Source of the DNA: Candidatus Krumholzibacteriota bacterium
GTDB taxonomy: Bacteria > Krumholzibacteriota > Krumholzibacteriia > Krumholzibacteriales > Krumholzibacteriaceae
Assembly: GCA_030630165.1 (NCBI GenBank)
Contig: DAOVNN010000045.1
Coordinates: 1 to 12,267, forward strand
Direction of reading: 5' to 3'
Length of the DNA: 12,267 bases
This document shows positions 6,620-12,267 of this stretch, one piece after another (positions within the stretch are counted from its first letter, which is position 1; each line of letters starts with the position of its first letter). The notes beneath the pieces are model-generated. The model ran no database searches and was not told where the DNA came from. It worked only from the letters and a program-made list of their open reading frames with translations. Position numbers and translations under genes: made by a program.

Positions 6620-6982
6620 TCACTGGCCGGAACTGTCGAGAAGCTCCCTGATCTTTTCTTTCAGCGGAGTCAGATCGACGGACTTCACGATGTAGGCGTC
6701 GGCCGCCCACGTCTGGAAGTTATCTTTGAAGTCGGAATAGGCCGAATTGATTATCACGGGCAGGTCCTTCCGGCGCTCGACGATCTTGCTGAGCGCGTCG
6801 ATCCCGCTCTCGTCGCCAAGCTTCATATCGAGGATCATCAGGTCGGGCGTTTCCCTCTCGACCGCTTCGATCGCCTCGGCGACCGTCCCGGCGGAGACAA
6901 TCTCGTAGCCATCTCCCTCGAGCTCTTCGCTGTAGAGTTTCCTGACGTTGATCTCGTCGTCTACGATGAGGATCTTTACCAT
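6620..6982 (-). CDS. Single-domain response regulator (CheY-like receiver)
   Basis: A 120-residue protein that is only a receiver domain. The acidic pocket is D8/D9 (ILIVDDE), the phospho-acceptor is D52 (LMILDMKLGD), the switch residues are S80 and Y98, and the conserved Lys is K100 (YIVKS). All are intact, so it should be phosphorylatable. There is no output domain, so it must act by binding a protein. A strong SD (GGAGGAG) lies 3 nt before the ATG. It sits between an MglA-like GTPase gene and a small envelope gene. In Myxococcus the receiver protein RomR acts on MglA, so a role in cell polarity or motility is plausible but unproven. No histidine kinase is in the window. Confidence 0.92.
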   Translation of the reverse strand: MVKILIVDDEINVRKLYSEELEGDGYEIVSAGTVAEAIEAVERETPDLMILDMKLGDESGIDALSKIVERRKDLPVIINSAYSDFKDNFQTWAADAYIVKSVDLTPLKEKIRELLDSSGQ

Positions 6983-6996
6983 CAGCTCCTCCGTAT

Positions 6997-7026
6997 AAAA
7001 AACCGCGATTCAGCCGAATCCCGGTT
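6997..7026 (-). terminator. Intrinsic terminator-like hairpin ahead of the response regulator
   Basis: On the minus strand an 11-bp stem with one mismatch (7016-7026 and 7001-7011) and a GGCT loop is followed by a run of six T (6997-7002). It lies after the GTPase stop and just before the SD of the regulator. It may simply end the GTPase transcript. If the regulator promoter lies upstream of it, it could work as an attenuator. Confidence 0.7.
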
Positions 7027-7030
7027 ATAT

Positions 7031-7062
7031 CATCGTTATTAATTGTACAACGGTCAAGTTCT
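7031..7062 (-). promoter_or_regulatory. Possible promoter of the response-regulator operon
   Basis: The minus strand between the GTPase stop and the hairpin holds TTGACC, then an AT-rich stretch (TTGTACAATTAATAAC) leading to GATGATATAAC. Several -35/-10 pairings are possible, none with ideal spacing (TTGACC to TGATAT is 19 bp; TTGTAC to TATAAC is 15 bp). It is reported because it would place the terminator-like hairpin inside the regulator's 5' leader. Confidence 0.3.
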
Positions 7063-7087
7063 TTTGTTCCACCGACCGCGGAACCGG

Positions 7088-8293
7088 TCAACCCGAATGG
7101 ACTTTGATATCGAGTATGATCTTCACCGGGACTTCGTTGCGTATCTCCTCCTCGGTGAGATCCACCGGCACCGTTATCATCTTGGCCGGGCGCTCCTCGT
7201 TTTTCTCGGCTGAGACCGGAGCCTCGTCAACTGCCGACTCAGGCTTCTCCTCGGCTAAATTCACGAGCGGATCGTTTATGAACACCTCTTTTTTCTCTTC
7301 CTCTTCCACCACCTCTATCTTCTCCTCCACCGCCTCTACTTTCTCCGCCGCCGCTTCCGCATTCTGAGCCACAGCGACACTCGCTTCATCATCGACCTCT
7401 TCAGCGTCCGAACCGCCGCCGTTGTCTCCGAGCTCGACCATGTGCCCGTACTCCTCGTACCCTTCCCTGTCCATCCCGAGGTCCCTGGGCGAATCGGTAG
7501 AGGCCGTGTCTTCCTTCAGCACGTGATCTACAAACTCAGAGACAGACTCGTGCTCCTCTTCTCTCTCCTCTGCGTAACCTGAAGTCTCGCTCTCACCTGC
7601 CTCTGAGTTAATTCTACTTGATCTGCCCTGCGCAACGACTTCAACATCGACCAGTCCGTCGACGGGTCTGTCGCTCACGCTGTCGTCTCTGCCGGCAGTC
7701 TTGTCGTTGAGTTCGTGCCTGAGTCGCTTGAAGACCAGTTTCGCTATTCCTTCGAATGTCTCGTATACACCCTTGCCCTCTGTAGCGACTGCCTCGAATG
7801 ACGGGGTCTTCCAGGTATTGAGCTCCTTGTCGAGCATCTTTTTACTCATGCATCCTGGAATGTCCCTTTTGTTGAACTGCATCACCCAGGGAGTGCTGGC
7901 AAGCGACATCCCCAGCTCGTTGAGGTTCTCCTCGAGATTGCCGAGGCTTTCCCTGTCGTCCTCGAGACTGTCTGGTGATGAATCGGCGACGAACACGAGA
8001 GCGTCCACGCCTTTCAGCACGAGTTTTCTCGTCGCGTTGTAATAGACCTGTCCGGGAACGGTATAGAGCAGGAACCTCACCTTGAGACCGCTCAGTTCAC
8101 CGACTTCGATCGGAAGGAAATCGAAGAAGAGCGTCCTGTCGGTCCGCGTCTTCATCGAGACCATCTTGCCCTTGTTCTCGCGCGGGAGCTTCGAGTACAT
8201 ATACTCGAGGTTCGTCGTCTTGCCGCTCAGTCCGGGGCCGTAATATACGACTTTTATGTTAACTTCTCCGCCGGCGTAATTGTAGACAGCCAT
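7088..8293 (-). CDS. MglA-like small GTPase with a long acidic C-terminal tail
   Basis: A 401-residue protein. Residues 1-195 are an MglA-type Ras-like GTPase: P-loop G19-PGLSGK25-T26, switch I KTRTDRTLFFDF with R53, TVPGQ with Q82 in switch II, NKRD (141-144) for guanine binding, and EAVA (168-171). G21, R53 and Q82 fall at the same numbers as in Myxococcus MglA, so catalysis is likely intact. MglA proteins usually end near residue 195. Here about 205 more residues follow: an acidic, low-complexity region, heptads EKVEAVE-EKIEVVE (317-330) suggesting a short coiled coil, and an ordered-looking tail KMITVPVDLTEEEIR...KIILDIKVHSG. The start at 8293 has AAGGAG about 9 nt upstream; the open frame to 8512 is leader. 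A sigma-54 element lies 160 bp upstream. No MglB partner is visible. Confidence 0.9.
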   Translation of the reverse strand: MAVYNYAGGEVNIKVVYYGPGLSGKTTNLEYMYSKLPRENKGKMVSMKTRTDRTLFFDFLPIEVGELSGLKVRFLLYTVPGQVYYNATRKLVLKGVDALVFVADSSPDSLEDDRESLGNLEENLNELGMSLASTPWVMQFNKRDIPGCMSKKMLDKELNTWKTPSFEAVATEGKGVYETFEGIAKLVFKRLRHELNDKTAGRDDSVSDRPVDGLVDVEVVAQGRSSRINSEAGESETSGYAEEREEEHESVSEFVDHVLKEDTASTDSPRDLGMDREGYEEYGHMVELGDNGGGSDAEEVDDEASVAVAQNAEAAAEKVEAVEEKIEVVEEEEKKEVFINDPLVNLAEEKPESAVDEAPVSAEKNEERPAKMITVPVDLTEEEIRNEVPVKIILDIKVHSG

Positions 8294-8454
8294 CTTGAGC
8301 CTCTCCTTGAAAATGCCGGGGCGGGCTCCCGTCCCGCTCACCTGGTGTTCAGACAAGAAAGCAGAAACCGGAGCAGGCCAAACCTCACTGGAGCTAGGGT
8401 GTTCACTTCCTGATTCAGTCGGGAAAGCGCCAACCCCGGCAAGTGGATTGAATC

Positions 8455-8469
8455 GCAAGTAGCGTGCCA
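8455..8469 (-). promoter_or_regulatory. Sigma-54 promoter of the MglA-like GTPase gene
   Basis: The minus strand reads TGGCACG-CTAC-TTGC, an exact match to the sigma-54 -24/-12 consensus, with the invariant GG and GC at correct spacing. The start site would be near 8443, giving a leader of about 150 nt with a small GC-rich hairpin (8321-8337) shortly before the SD. An inverted repeat GTTGT-N7-ACAAC at 8497-8513 lies just upstream and could bind an enhancer protein. Activation would require a bacterial enhancer-binding protein, and none is encoded here. Confidence 0.75.
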
Positions 8470-8538
8470 CAGAATGATTACGAGAAATATTTTTAAGTTG
8501 TAGTGGGAACAACGGTTAGGAAGATTATTAAACGGCAG

Positions 8539-8572
8539 AAAAAACGCCCTCTCCCAAAAATGAGAGAGGGCG
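8539..8572 (-). terminator. Intrinsic terminator of the lipoprotein gene
   Basis: On the minus strand a perfect 9-bp GC-rich stem (8564-8572 with 8545-8553) and a 10-nt loop are followed by six T (8539-8544). It lies about 65 nt after the lipoprotein stop codon and just upstream of the sigma-54 promoter region, insulating the two transcription units. Confidence 0.88.
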
Positions 8573-8637
8573 ATGTAAACTGCAAGTTACACACTACCGC
8601 TGTCGAGGGGAGGTTCCGTCCCTTCTTCAGATGATCG

Positions 8638-8982
8638 TCAGTCCTGACATTCAGCTCCGTCGCAACTGTACGTGAGCCCGGTCGTATTGCCGTCGGACAC
8701 GGTGATCTGCTCCGTCCAGCAGACATATATATCACCGTACATCGCGTTGCTGCGCATGTAAAGCTCATACGATCCGGGAGCGAGCGCGAAAAAGGACGGT
8801 TCCTCGGATGAGGCCATGCCCTGGTATTCACCCTCGATAAACACCCATATTCCGAATGTGAGACAATCCGTGAAATTCAGGCTGATCCCCGTGGGTGCGA
8901 CTTCCTGGCTGTCGTCCGAACACCCCGCCAGCAGCACCGGCATAAGAGCCAGTATCAATATTATGGCACCGAGCTGCCTCAT
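8638..8982 (-). CDS. Small outer-membrane lipoprotein of unknown function
   Basis: A 114-residue protein with a signal peptide ending in the lipobox LLAG-C21. Ser at position +2 favours the outer membrane. The mature domain is short and beta-rich, with four further Cys (C40, the VCW motif, and the C-terminal pair in SCDGAEC), which could form disulfides in the periplasm. The segment APGSYELYMRSNAMYGDIYV reads like one sheet of a small beta-sandwich, similar in style to carboxypeptidase-regulatory or PEGA-like domains, but I cannot assign a family. The start is supported by GGGAGG 6 nt before the ATG. A terminator follows. It lies 111 nt after the GRAM/zinc-ribbon gene and could share its transcript; no clear promoter was found in 8983-9093. 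Confidence 0.85.
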   Translation of the reverse strand: MRQLGAIILILALMPVLLAGCSDDSQEVAPTGISLNFTDCLTFGIWVFIEGEYQGMASSEEPSFFALAPGSYELYMRSNAMYGDIYVCWTEQITVSDGNTTGLTYSCDGAECQD

Positions 8983-9093
8983 CTGAACCTCCCTTTACAT
9001 TACTTAAGCGGATTACAGGGCGCATAGAGGCCCCATCCTGAATGGAATTTAACAAATGATATGCGGTGCGACAAGTGAAAAACAGGCAGGTTG

Positions 9094-9513
9094 TTATGTC
9101 CGCGATACTTTAGATCCGCACCAGGGGCAGAAATTGTACTTGTCGCTGACTGAGTGCCCGCACCCGCACTGGATCCCGGGACCCTCGTCTTCCTCCTGCT
9201 CGGAGGAGACTGAGCTGAAGCAGCAGATCTTGAGCTGGTCGTAGAGTTCCTGAGCTTTCGGCAGAACGAACTCATAGTTCCTTCCCGAGCACACGATAAC
9301 TCGGGGATGGAGGTCGCCTCCCTCGATGCGGACATCATCCACAGTTGCGAGGTCGATAGATACGCCTCTCATGCCGAATGAAGAATCAAGATTTGATACC
9401 TGAAAATTGAGCCGGCAGTCGGTCATCTCCAGAACGCCCCGGGCCGCAATAAGCCTGCTGACGTAATATATCGCTTTTTGCATGAACAGAGTCGTTTCCG
9501 TGCAGACCTGCAA
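9094..9513 (-). CDS. GRAM-like domain plus zinc-ribbon protein, TTG start
   Basis: A 139-residue soluble protein. Residues about 1-95 look like a GRAM/PH-type beta-sandwich: KAIYYVSRLIAARGVLEMTD, LNFQVSNLDSSFGM, a VSIDLATVDDVRIEGGDLHP strand pair, and YEFVLPKAQELYDQL as the closing helix. An acidic linker (SSEQEEDEGPG) leads to a C-terminal zinc ribbon with C-G-C-G-H and C-P-W-C-G. GRAM domains bind lipids or proteins; the role here is unknown. The start is placed at TTG 9513 because GGAGGTG lies 6 nt upstream. The longer frame from ATG 9570 has no SD and would run across a sigma-54-like element. ATG 9483 is an internal alternative without an SD. Confidence 0.75.
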   Translation of the reverse strand: MQVCTETTLFMQKAIYYVSRLIAARGVLEMTDCRLNFQVSNLDSSFGMRGVSIDLATVDDVRIEGGDLHPRVIVCSGRNYEFVLPKAQELYDQLKICCFSSVSSEQEEDEGPGIQCGCGHSVSDKYNFCPWCGSKVSRT

Positions 9514-9548
9514 TGTTTCACCTCCATCAGTGTGACATGCCGGGTTAT

Positions 9549-9564
9549 TGCCAGAAGTGTGCCA
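9549..9564 (-). promoter_or_regulatory. Sigma-54-like element upstream of the GRAM/zinc-ribbon gene
   Basis: The minus strand reads TGGCACA-CTTC-TGGCA. The invariant GG and GC are correctly spaced, with one deviation (TGGC where TTGC is usual). A start site near 9538 would give a 25-nt leader containing the SD and ending at TTG 9513, a good fit. Confidence 0.45.
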
Positions 9565-9574
9565 TTTCAAATAC

Positions 9575-9604
9575 TTGACAGCCCGCCGATTGCGGGAATA
9601 TTCT
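9575..9604 (+). promoter_or_regulatory. Promoter of the acyltransferase-glycosyltransferase operon
   Basis: TTGACA (9575-9580), an 18-bp spacer, then TATTCT (9599-9604). The spacer contains an inverted repeat CCCGC-N5-GCGGG (9582-9596) that could be a repressor site. The expected start near 9611 leaves almost no leader before GTG 9615 or ATG 9621. It is back to back with the minus-strand sigma-54-like element. Confidence 0.6.
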
Positions 9605-9620
9605 CTTTGACGTTGTGAAG

Positions 9621-10466
9621 ATGAAAGGAACCACAGTATTCAATGTTACGGCGGCGATCCTGGACAGCCTTCCCGGACGGGTCAGGAGCTTCGCTGCCGA
9701 TTTTTCGGCGTTGGGCTCCTACTGCCTGTCCCCGGGAAAGAGACACAATGTGCGCTGCAACCTCTCTGTCGTCGGTGCGCCTCGCTCCGGCGGGAATGTG
9801 TACGGGATCTTCAGGAATCATTCGATGAATCTGATCGAGATGTTCGCCTCCTCGAGATGGGACGGAGACGAGATAAAGGGCCGCGTTGATTTTCCTCATC
9901 GACATGTCCTCGACGAAGCGCTCGCCGCGGGAAGGGGAGCTATCCTCGCAACGGCCCACCTGGGCAACTGGGAGCTTCCATGCCTCCTTCTCGGCTCGCT
10001 GGGCTACCCTCTGAGCGTCGTGGCCGGACAGCAGATGAACTCTCTTCTCACCGACTCGGTCAAACAGGTCAAGGAGGAGAAAGGGATCGTGGTCATAGGC
10101 CCCGAACAGTCATACAGGAAGCTGTACCGGATCCTTCAGGCAGGAGGCATTATCGCCCTCCTGCTGGACGGGGACATCTTCGAGGGAGGTGTACAGGTCG
10201 AGCTGTTCGGCAGGCGGGTCATCCTGCCGCGCGGCGCGGCGAGGCTCGCGATGAGCACCGGCGCTCCCGTGCTCGGCGTATGCTGCAGGAGACTGGACGA
10301 TCAGCGGTCGCAGCTGAACATGGAGACCCTCCTCGCCCCGGGCGAGGCGGCGCGGGCCGGAGAGAGCCGGACCCAGCACACGATATTCTCCGCGATCGAG
10401 GGTTATATCAGTGACAACGCCGACCAGTGGTGCATTTTCAGGAAATTCTGGGAGGATGCGATATGA
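9621..10466 (+). CDS. LpxL/HtrB-family lipid acyltransferase (PatA-like)
   Basis: A protein of about 281 residues in the LPLAT superfamily, transferring an acyl chain onto a lipid or glycolipid at the inner face of the cytoplasmic membrane. The catalytic motif HX4E is H-LGNW-E in ATAHLGNWELPCLLLGSLGY. The second block is ALLLDGDIFEGGVQVELFGR followed by RRVILPRGAARLA, and the C-terminal NADQWCIFRKFW resembles the W-rich end of this family. Length is slightly short for LpxL. The N-terminus lacks a strong membrane anchor. The start is ATG 9621 or GTG 9615, and neither has an SD. The stop overlaps the next start (ATGA). The pairing with a PimA-like gene recalls actinobacterial PatA-PimA, so the acceptor may be a glycosylated phospholipid instead of lipid A. 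Confidence 0.88.
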   Translation: MKGTTVFNVTAAILDSLPGRVRSFAADFSALGSYCLSPGKRHNVRCNLSVVGAPRSGGNVYGIFRNHSMNLIEMFASSRWDGDEIKGRVDFPHRHVLDEALAAGRGAILATAHLGNWELPCLLLGSLGYPLSVVAGQQMNSLLTDSVKQVKEEKGIVVIGPEQSYRKLYRILQAGGIIALLLDGDIFEGGVQVELFGRRVILPRGAARLAMSTGAPVLGVCCRRLDDQRSQLNMETLLAPGEAARAGESRTQHTIFSAIEGYISDNADQWCIFRKFWEDAI

Positions 10467-11623
10467 AGATAGGTATCGTGACGCAATCCTACTATCCCAA
10501 GCCGGGCGGAGTCACCGAGGTCGTCCACCATACAGCGACGGAATTGAAGAAACTGGGGCACGATGTCACCATCATCACCACGAGATACGACGGCAGGCGG
10601 ATAAAAGAACCGGGAATAATCAGGATCGGAAGGAATATCCTCTTCCCCTGCAACGGGGCATGGACAAACGTTACCGCAGGCTGGCGGCTTCGGCACCAGC
10701 TCGAGGAGATCTTCCGCAGGGAAAAGTTCGACATCATCCAGACCCACTGCCCGCTCGTCCCGACCCTTCCTGCCCTGACCATTGTCTCCGACCTCTCCGG
10801 AGCAAAGCTCGTCGGCACATTTCACGCCGCCGCGGAAAAGAACGGTCTATACGCGATCCTGCGTCCCCTCGTCGAATGGGGAGCTCAGCACCTCGATCAC
10901 AGGATCGCTGTCTCAGAACCGGCAAGGAAGTTTGTCGAAAAATACTTCCCCGGTAAATACGAGATCATCCCGAACGGGATAGACTCGGAGAGGTTTCATC
11001 CCGGCATCGCCCCCGTCGAGGGACTTAGGGACGGAAAGCTCAACATACTCTTCGTCGGACGGATGGACAGGCGCAAGGGCCTGCCCCACCTCTTCAAAGC
11101 CCTGCCGCTGATACAGAGGGCCATCCCCCGTCTCGTAAGGCTGATCCTCGTCGGTGAGGGGGGCCTCAGACGCAAGGTGATGCCGCGCCCGATAAGTCTC
11201 GGCGGCGCCGAGATAATGGCGGTCGGCCGCGTCGACGCGGAGCTTCTTCCGAGATATTACGCATCGGCCGATATCTTCTGCGCTCCTGCGACAGGTAGAG
11301 AGAGCTTCGGCATCGTCCTTCTCGAGGCTATGGCCACCGGCATACCGCTCGTCGCCTCCGACATTCCCGGATTCCGGCAGGTCGTTACGAGTGGAAAAGA
11401 CGGGATCCTGGTCGCTCCCGGCTCACCCGAGGAGATAGCCGACGCCGTGACGAGGATAGCGTCCGATCCCGCGATGACGGCGAGGATGACAGCGGCCGGA
11501 CGCGAGAAAGCCCTCACCTTCGACTGGAGTTCGGTCACCGCCACGCTGGAGAAGAGCTTCCGGAAGATCCTCGGCGTCGAGAAGGAGCAGCTCCCCGGGC
11601 CTTCGAAACCGGTGGAGACCTGA
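10463..11623 (+). CDS. GT4-family glycosyltransferase, PimA-like
   Basis: A 386-residue retaining GT-B glycosyltransferase. The N-terminal Rossmann domain starts MKIGIVTQSYYPKPGGVTEV, with GTFHA (118-122) matching the catalytic His loop of PimA-type mannosyltransferases. The C-terminal domain begins near IIPNGIDSERFHPG, continues with FVGRMDRRKGLPHLFKALPL, and carries the EX7E nucleotide-sugar motif ESFGIVLLE (280-288) followed by AMATGIPLVASDIPGFRQV. It most likely transfers a sugar from a nucleotide donor to a membrane lipid; mannose and phosphatidylinositol are the PimA substrates but are not proven here. The start is ATG 10463, with GGGAGG 7 nt before it and a 4-bp overlap with the acyltransferase gene. 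Its own stop overlaps the MFS start by 1 nt (TGATG). Confidence 0.92.
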   Translation: MKIGIVTQSYYPKPGGVTEVVHHTATELKKLGHDVTIITTRYDGRRIKEPGIIRIGRNILFPCNGAWTNVTAGWRLRHQLEEIFRREKFDIIQTHCPLVPTLPALTIVSDLSGAKLVGTFHAAAEKNGLYAILRPLVEWGAQHLDHRIAVSEPARKFVEKYFPGKYEIIPNGIDSERFHPGIAPVEGLRDGKLNILFVGRMDRRKGLPHLFKALPLIQRAIPRLVRLILVGEGGLRRKVMPRPISLGGAEIMAVGRVDAELLPRYYASADIFCAPATGRESFGIVLLEAMATGIPLVASDIPGFRQVVTSGKDGILVAPGSPEEIADAVTRIASDPAMTARMTAAGREKALTFDWSSVTATLEKSFRKILGVEKEQLPGPSKPVET

Positions 11624-12267
11624 TGAACGGCCCCCCGGGCGGAAAAAACAGATCCGGCGGACTGGCCGCGACCGCTATATCAACCGGGTTGTTCACCGCC
11701 TTCTGGACCGCCCAGGCGGTCTCTCTCTTCGGAGACAGGCTGAACAACTTTTCCCTCGTCGCCCTCGTCAACAGGTTCTCGGATGATCCATCCCTCCAGC
11801 TCTCCGGGATCTATGCGGCGATGTACCTTCCGGTCTTCCTGCTCGCTCCCATCGCCGGAGTGATCGTAGACAGGCTCAGCAAGAGATGGATACTCGCGGC
11901 GACTGACCTCGCCCGGGGACTCCTTGTCCTCCTCATACCTGCTGCTTTCACCTCGACGGGAAGTTTTATCCCGGTCATGGCGGTCGTCTTCATGATCTCG
12001 GCGGGGAATCTCCTCTTCCTCCCGGCCAAGTCCGGGCTTCTCCCGGAGATCGTACCCCCTGACAAACTGGTGAAGGTCAACTCGATCCTCTGGATAGCGG
12101 GAATCGCCGGGGTCATCGGGGGCTTTCTCGGCGGGGGCATCATCTTCGACTACTTCTCGTGGCAGTCATGCTTCTATCTCGACGGCGTCACCTATATCTT
12201 CTCCGCCCTGCTGCTCACCGTCATCGCGCCGAGGCTGCCGCGCACGCAGGCATGTCCCGGCCCGGAC
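11623..12267 (+). CDS. MFS transporter, N-terminal part (runs off right edge)
   Basis: 215 codons of a major facilitator protein starting MNGPPGGKNRSGG. About six membrane segments are visible: helix 1 TAFWTAQAVSLFGDRLNNFS, helix 2 IYAAMYLPVFLLAPIAGVIV, then the MFS motif A between helices 2 and 3 (GVIVDRLSKRWILAATDLAR), followed by further helices to the edge. The RLNNFSLVALV opening and the A-K-S-G-L-L-P-E-I-V loop resemble the MFS_3 group, which includes the lysophospholipid flippase LplT and siderophore exporters. Because it is translationally coupled to acyl- and glycosyltransferase genes, lipid or glycolipid movement across the membrane is the leading guess. The substrate cannot be read from sequence. 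Confidence 0.88.
   Translation, partial: MNGPPGGKNRSGGLAATAISTGLFTAFWTAQAVSLFGDRLNNFSLVALVNRFSDDPSLQLSGIYAAMYLPVFLLAPIAGVIVDRLSKRWILAATDLARGLLVLLIPAAFTSTGSFIPVMAVVFMISAGNLLFLPAKSGLLPEIVPPDKLVKVNSILWIAGIAGVIGGFLGGGIIFDYFSWQSCFYLDGVTYIFSALLLTVIAPRLPRTQACPGPD

Noticed and set aside
6612..6710. Upstream extension of the small exported protein
   Set aside because: It lies inside the response-regulator gene in another frame, and the signal peptide begins at 6611.
7280..7360. Long pyrimidine-rich run on the plus strand, considered as a regulatory tract or repeat array
   Set aside because: It is the Glu/Lys-rich coiled-coil coding region of the GTPase tail; the imperfect 21-bp repeat reflects the protein heptads.
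8294..8512. 73-residue extension of the MglA-like reading frame
   Set aside because: MglA proteins start close to the MAVYNYAGGE motif, a good SD precedes 8293, and the extension contains the sigma-54 element.
10411..10956. 181-residue plus-strand open frame inside the glycosyltransferase
   Set aside because: Arg/His/Pro-rich shadow of the real frame, which carries all the GT4 motifs.
11811..12143. 110-residue minus-strand open frame
   Set aside because: Antisense shadow of the MFS gene, which shows clear membrane helices and motif A.

Overview
The window looks like a chromosomal segment of an uncultured Gram-negative bacterium. The sequence is GC-rich, with many GC-ending codons. It encodes several Sec-exported beta-rich proteins, two of which end in Phe, a lipoprotein, an LpxL-type acyltransferase and an MglA-type GTPase. 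This mix would suit a Myxococcota-like or FCB-type lineage (for example Krumholzibacteriota or Latescibacterota), but nothing here fixes the phylum. No rRNA, tRNA, insertion sequence or CRISPR array was seen. No gene-free stretch exceeds 300 bases.

Left part (1-3104, all minus strand): the start of a tetratricopeptide protein that runs off the left edge; a small exported protein of unknown function preceded by a frameshifted, 5'-truncated tandem copy of its own first half; and a complete type IV toxin-antitoxin pair (AbiEi antitoxin, AbiEii nucleotidyltransferase toxin). The toxin-antitoxin pair has a near-consensus promoter whose -10 box overlaps an inverted repeat.

Middle (3105-6183): a minus-strand outer-membrane barrel gene diverges from a plus-strand pair encoding a DUF3943 protein and an exported UlaG-like metallo-beta-lactamase-fold protein. 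Both divergent genes lack a Shine-Dalgarno (SD) sequence. Each has a -10-like box about 6-7 nt before its ATG, which suggests leaderless transcripts. The metallo-beta-lactamase-fold gene overlaps the 3' end of the next minus-strand gene tail to tail.

Centre-right (6156-9513, minus strand): in transcription order, a GRAM-like/zinc-ribbon protein, a small lipoprotein ending at a good intrinsic terminator, an MglA-like small GTPase with an acidic C-terminal tail of about 205 residues, a single-domain response regulator, and a small exported beta-rich protein. A textbook sigma-54 element (TGGCACG-N4-TTGC) lies upstream of the GTPase, and a weaker one lies upstream of the GRAM/zinc-ribbon gene. 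A GTPase plus a lone receiver resembles the polarity modules known from Myxococcus, though no MglB gene is visible.

Right part (9615-end, plus strand): a tightly coupled operon (ATGA and TGATG overlaps) of an LpxL/PatA-type acyltransferase, a PimA-like GT4 glycosyltransferase and an MFS transporter cut by the window edge. It probably makes and handles an acylated glycolipid of the envelope.

Promoter and operator calls were made by eye against consensus. Gene assignments rest on recognised motifs, not on database searches.
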